From an uncultured Bacteroidia bacterium (GTDB lineage: Bacteria; Bacteroidota; Bacteroidia; Bacteroidales; Prolixibacteraceae), in contig CAIXZH010000052.1 of the NCBI GenBank assembly GCA_903923905.1, positions 80,278-144,277 of the forward strand: a DNA stretch of 64,000 bases. The letters are read 5' to 3'. This document shows, piece after piece, positions 8,336-16,957 of the stretch. Position 1 is the stretch's first letter; every line of letters begins with the position of its first letter. The notes below the pieces were generated by a model, which searched no databases, was not told where the DNA came from, and worked only from the letters and a program-made list of their open reading frames with translations. A program made the position numbers and the translations under genes.

Positions 8336-9553
8336 ATGAATTACTTAAATTCAATAAAAATAGCTCTGAATGCACTGAAAAGGAATAAATTCAGGGCATT
8401 CCTCACCATGCTGGGAATCATCATCGGGGTTGCTTCCGTAATCGTGATGCTTGCCATCGGTCAGGGATCGAAAAAGAGTATTCAGGACCAAATGGCCGGG
8501 ATGGGAACTAATCTTATTTTTGCCTTCCCGGGTGGGGAACAAAAAGGTGGTGTCCGGATGGGAAACAGCGATGCACAAAGTATGAAACTAAGCGACGTTG
8601 AAGCCATAGAAAAAGATTGTCCGGCAATCAGCGATGTTTCTCCGGAAGTTCGTTCAAGCGGACAGGCCGTGGTTGGAAACCAAAACTGGCCAACCTCCAT
8701 CTTTGGGGTCAATAATAAATACTTCAATATCCGGAAATATACGATCGGATCGGGCCGCAGTTTCACGGAAAACGAGATTAACACCTATGCGAAAGTGTGT
8801 TTGGTAGGCAAAACCGTTGTCACTAATTTATTCGGGAAAATCAACCCAATTGGGCAGACGGTCCGTTTCGGGAATATCCCGCTGCTGATTATCGGTATTC
8901 TGGGAGAGAAAGGGGAAAATGGGATGGGTCAGGATCAGGACGACCTGATCATGGCTCCCTATACAACGGTTCAAAAACGGATACTTGCCATCACGCATAT
9001 TCAGAGTATTGCCGCATCGGCAGCCAGTGAAAATCTGAATGCCGCAGCAATTGACCAGCTCACTAAATCCCTGAGGAGCAGTCATAAACTAAAAGATAAA
9101 GCAGCAGATGATTTTCAGGTCAGGTCTCAATCTGAAATGGTCCAGACTTTTAGCTCTATCAGTGATATCATGACGGCACTGCTGGGAGCTATATCAGGAA
9201 TCTCCCTGCTGGTTGGGGGAATTGGAATTATGAACATCATGTATGTTTCGGTAACCGAACGGACCCGCGAAATCGGTCTCAGGCTTTCCGTTGGAGGTCG
9301 TGGAAATGATATTATGATGCAGTTCCTCATTGAATCGATCTTACTGAATGTCTTTGGAGGGATCATCGGAATTTCCCTGGGAATAATCGCCACCAAGGTT
9401 ATGTCTTCGATTCTGAACTGGCCGGTGGTCATTACGACAATCTCAGTGGTTATGGCCTTTTTGGTTTGTTCTGCCATTGGGATCTTCTTTGGGTGGTATC
9501 CTGCCAGAAAAGCGGCAAGTCTGAACCCGATTGATGCATTACGATATGAATAA
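8336..9553 (+). CDS. macB: MacB-type ABC transporter permease (FtsX-like)
   Basis: The 405-residue protein has the MacB/FtsX layout. The first helix is at about 18-43 (FRAFLTMLGIIIGVASVIVMLAIG), followed by a large periplasmic domain (about 45-275). Three C-terminal helices follow, starting GAISGISLLVGGIGIMNIMYVSVTERTREIGLR, the hallmark FtsX segment. The end FFGWYPARKAASLNPIDALRYE is the conserved C-terminus of this family. It forms the membrane dimer that works with the ATPase and the MacA adaptor, probably exporting a macrolide-like compound, peptide or lipid; the substrate cannot be read from sequence. A kinase gene begins 25 nt downstream. Confidence 0.95.
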   Translation: MNYLNSIKIALNALKRNKFRAFLTMLGIIIGVASVIVMLAIGQGSKKSIQDQMAGMGTNLIFAFPGGEQKGGVRMGNSDAQSMKLSDVEAIEKDCPAISDVSPEVRSSGQAVVGNQNWPTSIFGVNNKYFNIRKYTIGSGRSFTENEINTYAKVCLVGKTVVTNLFGKINPIGQTVRFGNIPLLIIGILGEKGENGMGQDQDDLIMAPYTTVQKRILAITHIQSIAASAASENLNAAAIDQLTKSLRSSHKLKDKAADDFQVRSQSEMVQTFSSISDIMTALLGAISGISLLVGGIGIMNIMYVSVTERTREIGLRLSVGGRGNDIMMQFLIESILLNVFGGIIGISLGIIATKVMSSILNWPVVITTISVVMAFLVCSAIGIFFGWYPARKAASLNPIDALRYE

Positions 9554-9578
9554 TATATCTTTGTAAAAACTGGATACC

Positions 9579-10676
9579 GTGCTTAAATCATTTTCAATTC
9601 CTGGTAAGAAAATTGTTGTTTCACTGCATGTTATGGCATGGGTATTCCTGATAATTATACCCCTTTATTTAAGCAATGCATTCGGGGGAGACGATCAGCA
9701 TCAAATCATTCAGTTCTATATTCACTTTCTATCGGCTGGTATTATCTTTTATCTTGGTTACCTGTGGCTCGTTCCAAAATATTTCCTGCAGGAAAAGAAA
9801 ATTACTTATTTAATCATTCTGATTGGTTTAACCCTGATTACCTACTTCCTTACCGTCTTCATCAACGATTATATCCTTTTTGATCCGGTAAAGGAGTCGA
9901 AATTCTGGGAAGCCATGAATAAGGTAACAGGCAAGGATATTCATTTCCGCCCGCCGATGAAAGCATTTGGTTTTTACAACCATATCCTCACATCTGCCCT
10001 GATATCAGGATTTGCAATCGGACTTGGTGTAATGGATAAACTGAAACAGAACGAAAAGAGGCAAAAGGAACTTGAAAAGGAAAAGCTGAATTCAGAACTT
10101 GCGTTCCTGAAAAATCAGATTAGTCCCCATTTCTTCTTTAATACCCTGAATAACATCTACTCATTAATCGGGATCGATGGTCCGATAGCCCAGGAGTCGG
10201 TGCTGAAACTGTCCAAATTAATGCGTTATCTTCTTTATGAATCTGATCAGGGTGAGACATTGATCAGTAAGGAAATCAGTTTCATGAACAATTATATTGA
10301 TCTGATGAAATTACGGCTAAGTCCCCGGGTTGATTTGATCATTGATTTTCCTACGGAATTTTTTGATTTTTCATTTCCACCCTTGCTTTTTGTTCCATTT
10401 ATTGAGAATGCATTTAAGCATGGTGTAAATTCACGCGAACGTTCATTTATCAATCTTCAATTGAAAATCGGAGAGGATAAAATCAGGTTTAGTACCGAGA
10501 ACAGTGTAGGTAAAGGCCGGGTGTTAGAAAATAATCAGCACACAGGCATCGGTCTTGAAAATGTTCAGAAACGGCTTGGACTTTTGTTCCCGGGAAGATA
10601 TGATCTGAAGATTGATCAGAATGAGGCCATTTTTCGGGTTGAACTTGCCATTGACAGGGGGAGATCACAATTATGA
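9579..10676 (+). CDS. LytS/YpdA-type sensor histidine kinase
   Basis: Translation starts at a GTG (9579) and gives 365 residues. Four hydrophobic helices occupy roughly residues 10-165, followed by a short coiled coil (KLKQNEKRQKELEKEKLNSEL). The His_kinase domain of the LytS type starts at FLKNQISPHFFFNTLNNIYSLI, with the phosphorylatable H184. The N box is in FVPFIENAFKHGV, and the G box is GIGLENVQKRLGLLFPG. It has no periplasmic sensor domain and probably senses a membrane or drug signal, perhaps through the exporter encoded just upstream. Its last 4 nt overlap the start of the regulator gene (ATGA), which indicates coupled translation. Confidence 0.93.
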   Translation: MLKSFSIPGKKIVVSLHVMAWVFLIIIPLYLSNAFGGDDQHQIIQFYIHFLSAGIIFYLGYLWLVPKYFLQEKKITYLIILIGLTLITYFLTVFINDYILFDPVKESKFWEAMNKVTGKDIHFRPPMKAFGFYNHILTSALISGFAIGLGVMDKLKQNEKRQKELEKEKLNSELAFLKNQISPHFFFNTLNNIYSLIGIDGPIAQESVLKLSKLMRYLLYESDQGETLISKEISFMNNYIDLMKLRLSPRVDLIIDFPTEFFDFSFPPLLFVPFIENAFKHGVNSRERSFINLQLKIGEDKIRFSTENSVGKGRVLENNQHTGIGLENVQKRLGLLFPGRYDLKIDQNEAIFRVELAIDRGRSQL

Positions 10677-11389
10677 AACTCAGAACCATTGCCATTGATG
10701 ATGAGCCACTTGCGATAAGACTGGTATGTGATTATATCAGCAAGACTCCGTTTCTTGAGCTTGCAGGTTCATTTGACAACCCTTTGGATGCGATCGATTT
10801 TCTTTCCACCCAGACGGCAGACCTGATATTCGTGGATATCCAGATGCCCGATTTGACAGGGATAGAATTTATCCGGACTTTGGAGGAGGGGCCCAAAATC
10901 GTCTTTACAACGGCCTATGAGAAGTATGCGCTGGAGGGATTTAAGCTTAATGCGATTGATTATCTGCTCAAACCCTTTAGTTATGAGGAGTTTCTGATTG
11001 CAGCCGGCAAGGCGCGCAAGCAGGCGGAATTGGAAGCAAATGCAGTGACCTCCATTGAAGCAAATAACCAGTTTTTGTTTCTTAAATCAGAATATAAGAT
11101 CAGGCGGATTAACTTCAACGATATTTTATATATCGAAGGATTAAAAGATTACATCAAAGTTTATGTCAGCGGGGAAATCAAACCGATCATATCGCTTAAC
11201 TCCATTAAATCGCTGGAACAGAAATTGCCGGAAACGGGATTTATGCGTGTCCACCGCTCCTTTATCGTGAACCTGAACAGAATTGAGATTATTGAGAACA
11301 ATCGTATTGTATTTGGTAAGACCTATATTCCGATCAGCGACCTTCACAAAGAGAAGTTTCAGGAATACCTCGATAAGAATTTTCTCTAA
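10673..11389 (+). CDS. LytTR family response regulator
   Basis: The 238-residue protein has a receiver domain (residues 1-120) with the acidic pair in IDDEP, the phosphoacceptor D55 in FVDIQMP, T in FTTAYEKYA and K in LLKPF. A LytTR DNA-binding domain follows at about 135-235 (FLFLKSEYKIRRINFNDILYIEG-type start, and MRVHRSFIVNLNRIE). It is the partner of the overlapping LytS-like kinase. Sitting at the end of the TolC-MacAB operon it probably regulates that operon itself, but no LytTR binding repeats were identified. No clear terminator was seen in the 98-nt gap to the convergent FGE gene. Confidence 0.95.
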   Translation: MKLRTIAIDDEPLAIRLVCDYISKTPFLELAGSFDNPLDAIDFLSTQTADLIFVDIQMPDLTGIEFIRTLEEGPKIVFTTAYEKYALEGFKLNAIDYLLKPFSYEEFLIAAGKARKQAELEANAVTSIEANNQFLFLKSEYKIRRINFNDILYIEGLKDYIKVYVSGEIKPIISLNSIKSLEQKLPETGFMRVHRSFIVNLNRIEIIENNRIVFGKTYIPISDLHKEKFQEYLDKNFL

Positions 11390-11487
11390 CGGTTTTTCAA
11401 TTCCTGAATTTAAGGTAACTTTTTAGAGATTAATGAATTCTGCAAATGGCAAAATGGACTGTTGTAAAAACTCATTTAACAAAAGGA

Positions 11488-12642
11488 TTAATGGGTCAAC
11501 AGGTAATTATCCGCTACACACCTGAAACCGGTATGTTCCATGCTGGTATCCTCTGTACTTTTCATGCGCCGGGCATTGCGATAACCACTGCAATACCGAT
11601 CGTTGCAAAGGAATGATCCGCCCCTCAGCACCCGCTTGGTAGCGAAGGGTTCGTCCGGATCGTAACTTTTATCAGGTCCTTTGGGATTCTTAATTCCATC
11701 AGGGATATTGCTTTCTTTGTAGTAATCTACATGATAAAGATCTGCACACCACTCCCACACATTGCCGGAAATATCATAAAGTCCGTAACCATTAGGTTTA
11801 AATGATTTTACCGGTGAAGCGCCGTAAAAATGATCGCGCATCGTGTTTTTGTTCGGGAAATTACCCTGCCAGGTATTCGCTTTAGGCTCCCCGTCATCCA
11901 CATTCTCATTCCCCCAGGAATAAATGTTATTGCTCAGTCCGCCCCTGGAGGCAAATTCCCATTCGGCCTCGGTTGGCAACCTTTTGCCCGCCCATTTGCA
12001 ATACGCCTGAGCATCCCGCCACGAAACCTGAACAACCGGGTAATTTTCTTTCCCCTTGATATCCGAGTCTTTCCCTTGCGGATGTTTCCAGCTGGCCCAC
12101 TCCTTCCATACCCACCATTGGCTGTAATCATTTAATCCTACCTCATGATCAGGTGGTGAAAAGACCAATGATGAAGGGACTAAAGTGCTCTCATCCGGTT
12201 TTTGAGTCCCCGGAGGCAGTTGTTTCTTCAGTTCTTCCCAATCGGGTTTCTGCTCTGAAGTAGTCAGGTACCCGGTAGCCTTGACGAATTCAGCAAATTG
12301 GGTGTTAGTCACCTCTGTCTCATCGATCCAAAAGCCGTCAACGGTCACTTTATGTTTTGGATATTCATCGGGTGCAGCCTGGTTGTTGTCGCCACCCATC
12401 TGAAAGGTTCCTGCTTCAATAAAAACCATACCCTTACGGGAGAGATTTCCCTCTTTGACCGCCTGATTTGTATCTGCGATAGCTGCAAACCGGACTGGTG
12501 CTTTCATGCAGCATGACTTCACTGAGGAGGTATCTTTGGCAGATGTGGATAGTTTGGATTTACCAGCCGGGGCACAGTTTTCGAACAAGAGCAAAAGTGC
12601 GCTGCAATAAATAATGAGTTTGGGAAAATCGGGTCTTATCAT
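11488..12642 (-). CDS. Formylglycine-generating enzyme-type lipoprotein (SUMF1/FGE)
   Basis: The product of 384 residues begins with a lipoprotein signal (LIIYCSALLLLFENC), so it is likely anchored in the envelope. From about residue 70 it is an FGE-sulfatase domain: MVFIEAGTFQMGGDNNQAAPDEYPKH-like start, VTNTQFAEFVKATGY, VSWRDAQAYCKWAGKRLPTEAEWEFA and GLYDISGNVWEWC. The C-terminal active site RGGSFLCNDRYCSGYR keeps both catalytic cysteines, C346 and C351 (C-x4-C), and ends HTGFRCVAD, close to authentic FGE and unlike the many FGE-fold proteins lacking these Cys. FGE converts a Cys in type I sulfatases to formylglycine. No such sulfatase is in the window. Confidence 0.88.
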   Translation of the reverse strand: MIRPDFPKLIIYCSALLLLFENCAPAGKSKLSTSAKDTSSVKSCCMKAPVRFAAIADTNQAVKEGNLSRKGMVFIEAGTFQMGGDNNQAAPDEYPKHKVTVDGFWIDETEVTNTQFAEFVKATGYLTTSEQKPDWEELKKQLPPGTQKPDESTLVPSSLVFSPPDHEVGLNDYSQWWVWKEWASWKHPQGKDSDIKGKENYPVVQVSWRDAQAYCKWAGKRLPTEAEWEFASRGGLSNNIYSWGNENVDDGEPKANTWQGNFPNKNTMRDHFYGASPVKSFKPNGYGLYDISGNVWEWCADLYHVDYYKESNIPDGIKNPKGPDKSYDPDEPFATKRVLRGGSFLCNDRYCSGYRNARRMKSTEDTSMEHTGFRCVADNYLLTH

Positions 12643-12668
12643 ATGGTTTTGGATAACAGATTAACAAT

Positions 12669-13380
12669 TTAAAGGGGAAGCACGATATTCCAATTGGGAT
12701 CAAACTTCTCCACATTCTCAAATAATTCCCGCAATTTAAAAATATTTCCTTCTCTTTTTACATCATTGCCAAGGACTATTTCTCTAAACCTGGCCCGATC
12801 AGCCAGTCCTTCAATAAATTTTTGCTTTGAAATGGTTAATGTGAAATCGGCAAGTACATCAGGCTTATTTTCTTTATAATGCAACACCCCATTTTTCAGC
12901 GTTACCAACAGGTTTTTGGCTTCAACCTCGGGCAGCTTGTTGTAATTTGCCGGATTACCATCCCACCATCCGAGATAAAACTGATACACAGTCTTGGAGT
13001 TGTGCTGGACGGTACCGTAAACTCCCTGATTATACCATTGTTTCCCTAATTCATCAGGCAGCTTAATGGTCTCTGCAATCTCATCCATGTTAAACCCTTT
13101 ATTGGCCAGATGGACTGTCTGATCATGGATATATTTGTATAAGTCGCGCTGGTCTTCCAGAAACTTTATACTTCGCTCATGACCGAATATGGGCCAGTGA
13201 TGAGAAGGAAAAACCACCTCTGTTTTGTCGCCAAAAAGATCAATAGCCTCATCCAAAAAATAGGCCCAGGCTTTTGCATCTCTCACCTTGGCACCGCGGG
13301 GCGTCAGCACGTTATGCAGAGTATGCGTCTCATTTTCTGCAGAGCAGAACGCTTTGTATTTAGGCACAAAGAAATCCAGT
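12669..13380 (-). pseudogene. 3' fragment of an SdsA1-like alkyl sulfatase (metallo-beta-lactamase fold)
   Basis: About 236 C-terminal residues remain of a protein whose family is usually above 600 residues. The fragment reads LDFFVPKYKAFCSAENETHTLHNVLTPRGAKVRDAKAW-like sequence and then VVFPSHHWPIFG, both typical of SdsA1/Pseudomonas-type alkylsulfatases, followed by the dimerisation region. The N-terminal part with the H-x-H-x-D-H metal motif is missing. In the same frame a stop (TAA) occurs just upstream of LDFF, exactly where sequence switches to a TolC-family gene, so the fragment is the product of a deletion that fused two genes. A GTG at 13367 could in theory start a shortened product, but it would be inactive. 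Confidence 0.8.
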
Positions 13381-14112
13381 ACTTACCGCAACCGGTTTTT
13401 CCGAAGCAAGAAATTGAGCGAGGTTAATCTGCATTTGGTCCTTATATTTTTGAAAATTCAGCAAATCGATCTTCGCCCTCGAGATTTCTGCCTTGTACAT
13501 CGCCGTATCGACTCCAGGTTTTATTCCGCTTACAACCAAAGATTTGATTATCTTTAGATTAGCCTCCGTCCTGGAATAGTTGTTTTCATACACTTTAACC
13601 AGTTCATTGGAGACGAGAAGATCGAGATAGGCATTGATAACCCTCACCTTATGCTGGAAAATTTCGTTCTGAGCTTCTGCGGAGGATTGCTGAAGTCCGG
13701 CTTTTGAAAAATCCACCTCCTGTGCACCACGCTGACCAAAAGTCACCGGTTGCCAGTTTAGGACAATCCCTGCGCTGCTGCCAAAAACACCGGAATAATT
13801 ATTCCCTGATGATGGTGGTCCGCTGATTGGGATCAGGTAGGTGGGAGATGACATCCCGATAATGTTGTTATAAGTGGCAAAGTTAGCCTGATATGCAGCG
13901 TCCAGTGATGGAACAAGGGTTCTTTTACTCGCAATTACCCCTCTTTCCGCTGCCTGGACTTCATACCCTATGGACCTGAGCAGCGGATAATTTGCCACAG
14001 CCTGCTTGAGCAGTTATTTTAAATTAGGAGAAGATGGATGATCCTGGGCATTAAGATTGAAAGCAAGCGAAATGAATAGGATCAAAAATATTCCTGAAAT
14101 GAACTTTATCAT
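13381..14112 (-). pseudogene. Truncated TolC family gene with an internal stop
   Basis: Reading from an ATG at 14112, the frame encodes a signal peptide (FISGIFLILFISLAFNLNAQ) and then SPNLK, a TAA stop, and directly in the same frame LLKQAVANYPLLRSIGYEVQAAERGVIASKRTLVPSLDAAYQ. This is the first repeat of a TolC/OEP protein, which continues with a coiled coil to INLAQFLASEKPVAV near 13384. There the second OEP repeat is cut off and sequence continues into the alkylsulfatase fragment. Two independent lesions, one nonsense codon and one 3' deletion, mark it as a pseudogene. A GTG at 13998 opens a 212-codon frame after the stop but lacks a signal peptide. Confidence 0.85.
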
Positions 14113-14395
14113 ATTTTGATTTAAAATGTTTCACTCAAAAATAAACAGATAACAGCCAATAAAGTTAATTGAATATGGTGAGCCAAACCTGAATAAGTAT
14201 TGCAAATATCAGTAAACCGGCAATTTACTTCAATACCTATAATGCTGTATTTCTTCTACCCATTTATAGTGGTTTTTTAGAGATTATTAAGTTCAATAAC
14301 TTGTTTAAAATTCAACTTATGCTATTTCGGACATAAGTGGGATAATGCGAGCAGATACGAGGTTACACCATCAGGATGTGATATCACTGCCAGAA

Positions 14396-14534
14396 TACCA
14401 TAAACATGGTAGTTAAATTACCCTTTAAAGGGGATTTCGTAAACCCGCCGAATCCACTTATTTCGTACTTTAAAATGGTGCAACCTGTGACACAGGAACA
14501 AAAGTGAAGAAAATTGAAAATACTACGAAATAAG
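14396..14534 (+). promoter_or_regulatory. Palindrome-rich leader of cysD
   Basis: The 430-nt gap before cysD has no gene but several exact palindromes. They are TACCAT/ATGGTA (14396-14401 with 14406-14411), CCCTTTAAAGGG (14421-14432), CCTGTGACACAGG (14484-14496), and 11-nt arms CTTATTTCGTA (14457-14467) with TACGAAATAAG (14524-14534) that enclose the third one. The last arm ends 8 nt before the cysD ATG. The third palindrome resembles a CRP/FNR-type half-site pair. A regulatory leader or operator set is inferred; no riboswitch class was recognised. Confidence 0.35.
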
Positions 14535-14542
14535 TTTAAAAT

Positions 14543-15448
14543 ATGGAGCCTAAAAAATTAACCCACTTGAAGGAACTCGAGTCAGAATCGATCTTCATCT
14601 TACGTGAAGTAGCGGCACAATTCGGGCGTCCTGCGCTCCTCTTTTCCGGGGGGAAGGATTCGATAGTTATGGCCCACCTTGCCTACAAGGCTTTTTACCC
14701 GGCAGCTATCCCGTTTCCCTTTGTTCATATCGATACCGGTCACAACTTCGAGGAAACCCTCGTATACCGCGATGAACTGGTAAAAAGACTGGGTGCAACG
14801 CTGATTGTAGGTTCCGTCGAGGAGTCAATCCGTCAGGGCCGGGTTTATGAAGAAAAAGGATTCAATGCCAGTCGAAATAATTTGCAAACTGTCACACTAC
14901 TCGATACGCTTGAAAAATACAGGTTTGACGCTGCATTGGGCGGAGCACGCCGGGATGAGGAGAAAGCCCGTGCCAAAGAGCGGTTTTTTTCGCATCGTGA
15001 CGAATTTGGCCAGTGGAACCCTAAAAATCAGCGACCTGAATTATGGAATATCTTTAACGGAAAGAAAAAAGAGGGGGAACATTTCAGGGTCTTCCCGATC
15101 AGTAACTGGACTGAAATGGACGTCTGGCAATATATCCTTCAGGAAAACATCGAATTGCCATCACTCTATTACACCCATAAGCGGGAGGTATTTGAGCGCG
15201 ATGGTTGCATTTATGCTGCCTTACCGGCCATTCCCCGCAGACCTACCGAGCAGGTGGTCGTCAAGAGGGTCAGGTGCCGCACCATTGGCGACATCACTTG
15301 TACCGGTCTTACCCTTTCAACAGCCAATACGCTGGAAGAGATCATTTCGGAAATAGCAGGTTCACGCATTACTGAGCGTGGAGGACGTTCGGATGATAAA
15401 CGATCAGAAGCCGCCATGGAAGACCGGAAAAAGGAAGGCTATTTTTAG
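14543..15448 (+). CDS. cysD: Sulfate adenylyltransferase subunit 2
   Basis: The 301-residue protein is the ATP-binding subunit of ATP sulfurylase, which makes adenosine 5'-phosphosulfate from sulfate and ATP. The PP-loop SGGKDS lies at residues 35-40, FVHIDTGHNFEET follows, and the conserved GGARRDEEKARAKERFFSHRDEFGQWNPKNQ-type segment and WTEMDVWQYI are present. Length matches E. coli CysD (302). The tail RGGRSDDKRSEAAMEDRKKEGYF is the conserved C-terminus. cysN follows 57 nt downstream. The pair is in the cytoplasm. cysC (APS kinase) and a reductase are not in the window. Confidence 0.97.
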   Translation: MEPKKLTHLKELESESIFILREVAAQFGRPALLFSGGKDSIVMAHLAYKAFYPAAIPFPFVHIDTGHNFEETLVYRDELVKRLGATLIVGSVEESIRQGRVYEEKGFNASRNNLQTVTLLDTLEKYRFDAALGGARRDEEKARAKERFFSHRDEFGQWNPKNQRPELWNIFNGKKKEGEHFRVFPISNWTEMDVWQYILQENIELPSLYYTHKREVFERDGCIYAALPAIPRRPTEQVVVKRVRCRTIGDITCTGLTLSTANTLEEIISEIAGSRITERGGRSDDKRSEAAMEDRKKEGYF

Positions 15449-15505
15449 CGAAAACAACTCCATATATCTGTATATCTTATATTTACCATCACAAACCACA
15501 AAGCA

Positions 15506-16873
15506 ATGTTACAACAAATCAATAAATCCGGTATTCAAACATTTCATACCCCCTCTCCGGCAGAAGAGGGAGGTCAAAGTCTAACTGGTTTTTTGGATAT
15601 GGAACTGCTCCGTTTTAGCACTGCCGGAAGTGTTGATGATGGGAAAAGCACTCTCATAGGGAGACTGCTTTATGACAGCAAATCGATTTTTGAAGATCAG
15701 CTGCTGGCTGTGCAGGAAGCGAGTAACCGACTGGGAAATGAAGAAATAAACCTGGCTTTGCTTACTGACGGGCTTCGGGCGGAACGGGAACAGGGGATTA
15801 CCATCGATGTAGCCTACCGTTACTTTGCCACTCCAAAGCGTAAATTTATCATCGCCGATACCCCCGGACATATCGAATATACCCGGAATATGGTGACCGG
15901 TGCATCTACTGCAGATGTGGCCATCATCCTGATTGATGCACGAAATGGAATCGTAGAGCAGACCAAAAGGCACTCCTATATCGCTTCATTGCTCCAAATC
16001 CCAAATGTGATCCTTGCCATCAATAAAATGGACCTGGTCGACTTTTCAGAAGAGGTTTATAATGCGATTCAGCAAGAATTTGAGGGAATTGCTGCAATAC
16101 TTAAACTCAAAAAAATTCATTTCATCCCGATCTCCGCTAAAAACGGGGACAATGTGGTCGATGCATCACTGCATACACCGTGGTATAAAGGAAAGACGAT
16201 CCTGAACCTCCTAGAGAGTATTCCCGTTCATCAAATTGATAACGAAATACCTCCACGTTTTCCGGTTCAATATGTCATCGAATCACAAAATGATCGTTAC
16301 CCTGTTTACAAGGGATTTGCAGGTCGGATCTCAGGAGGAGTTTTCAGTGTGGGGGATATCCTTCTTGCAATACCCTCCAACAGGCTGTCAACCATAACTG
16401 CGATCAACGAGGGTCCGGCAGAACTTTCGGAAGCCTTTACTCCACAATCGGTTACACTTAGCCTGGACGGGAATACCGACATTAAGCGGGGTGATATGCT
16501 GGTAAGGCTTAATAAGAAATATCCAAAATACAGCTCGACTATCTCCTTGCAGGTTTGCTGGCTGAACATAAAACCGTTAACAGTCGGTGCAAAATATATC
16601 ATCAAGCATACTACCGATGAGACAAAAGCAAGTATTACAGACATCCGTTACAAGGTAAACATCAATACCCTTGAGAATATTACAGATGTAAAAAGTGTTT
16701 TAATGAATGATATTGCTTTAATCACCCTTAAGACACTCAAACCCCTGAAATATGATGATTATTGCGAAAATCGTCTCACCGGCAGCCTAATCCTAATCGA
16801 TGAAAATACCTTCGAAACGGTCGGAGCAGGGATGATTGTTACAGACGAAGAGATCTTCTCCTTTAATATCTGA
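15506..16873 (+). CDS. cysN: Sulfate adenylyltransferase subunit 1 (GTPase)
   Basis: The 455-residue GTPase drives APS synthesis by CysD through GTP hydrolysis. G1 is GSVDDGKSTLIG, G3 DTPGHIEYTRNM and G4 NKMD, followed by EF-Tu-like beta-barrel domains ending in FETVGAGMIV. The start is uncertain. The ATG at 15506 is used because GFLDMELLRFSTAG aligns with the EFLxKDLLRFxTAG start of relatives, so the ATG at 15599 would cut conserved residues. The first 25 residues (with TPSPAEEGGQ) look unlike the family and may be partly untranslated. No CysC domain is fused. A strong hairpin terminator follows 36 nt after the stop. Confidence 0.95.
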   Translation: MLQQINKSGIQTFHTPSPAEEGGQSLTGFLDMELLRFSTAGSVDDGKSTLIGRLLYDSKSIFEDQLLAVQEASNRLGNEEINLALLTDGLRAEREQGITIDVAYRYFATPKRKFIIADTPGHIEYTRNMVTGASTADVAIILIDARNGIVEQTKRHSYIASLLQIPNVILAINKMDLVDFSEEVYNAIQQEFEGIAAILKLKKIHFIPISAKNGDNVVDASLHTPWYKGKTILNLLESIPVHQIDNEIPPRFPVQYVIESQNDRYPVYKGFAGRISGGVFSVGDILLAIPSNRLSTITAINEGPAELSEAFTPQSVTLSLDGNTDIKRGDMLVRLNKKYPKYSSTISLQVCWLNIKPLTVGAKYIIKHTTDETKASITDIRYKVNINTLENITDVKSVLMNDIALITLKTLKPLKYDDYCENRLTGSLILIDENTFETVGAGMIVTDEEIFSFNI

Positions 16874-16909
16874 TTCCACTATTTTGCCTTGTCATACATT
16901 GGTGATACT

Positions 16910-16956
16910 AATAACGAAAGAAACCTACCGGAATTCAGTAGGTTTCTTTCGTTATT
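16910..16956. terminator. Bidirectional terminator between cysN and the NagX-like gene
   Basis: AATAACGAAAGAAACCTAC (16910-16928) pairs perfectly with 16938-16956 over 19 bp, with a 9-nt loop. It lies between two convergent genes, 36 nt after the cysN stop and directly next to the stop of the minus-strand gene. The arm ends give A/T-rich flanks on both strands, fitting termination in both directions. Confidence 0.85.
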
Positions 16957-16957
16957 T

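Noticed and set aside
11488..12642. GldJ/GldK-type gliding lipoprotein
   Set aside because: It has the FGE fold and a lipobox, but both catalytic cysteines are kept and no gld genes are adjacent.
12669..13367. Treating the alkylsulfatase fragment as a functional short gene from GTG 13367
   Set aside because: The metal-binding half of the enzyme is absent and the upstream sequence belongs to another gene.
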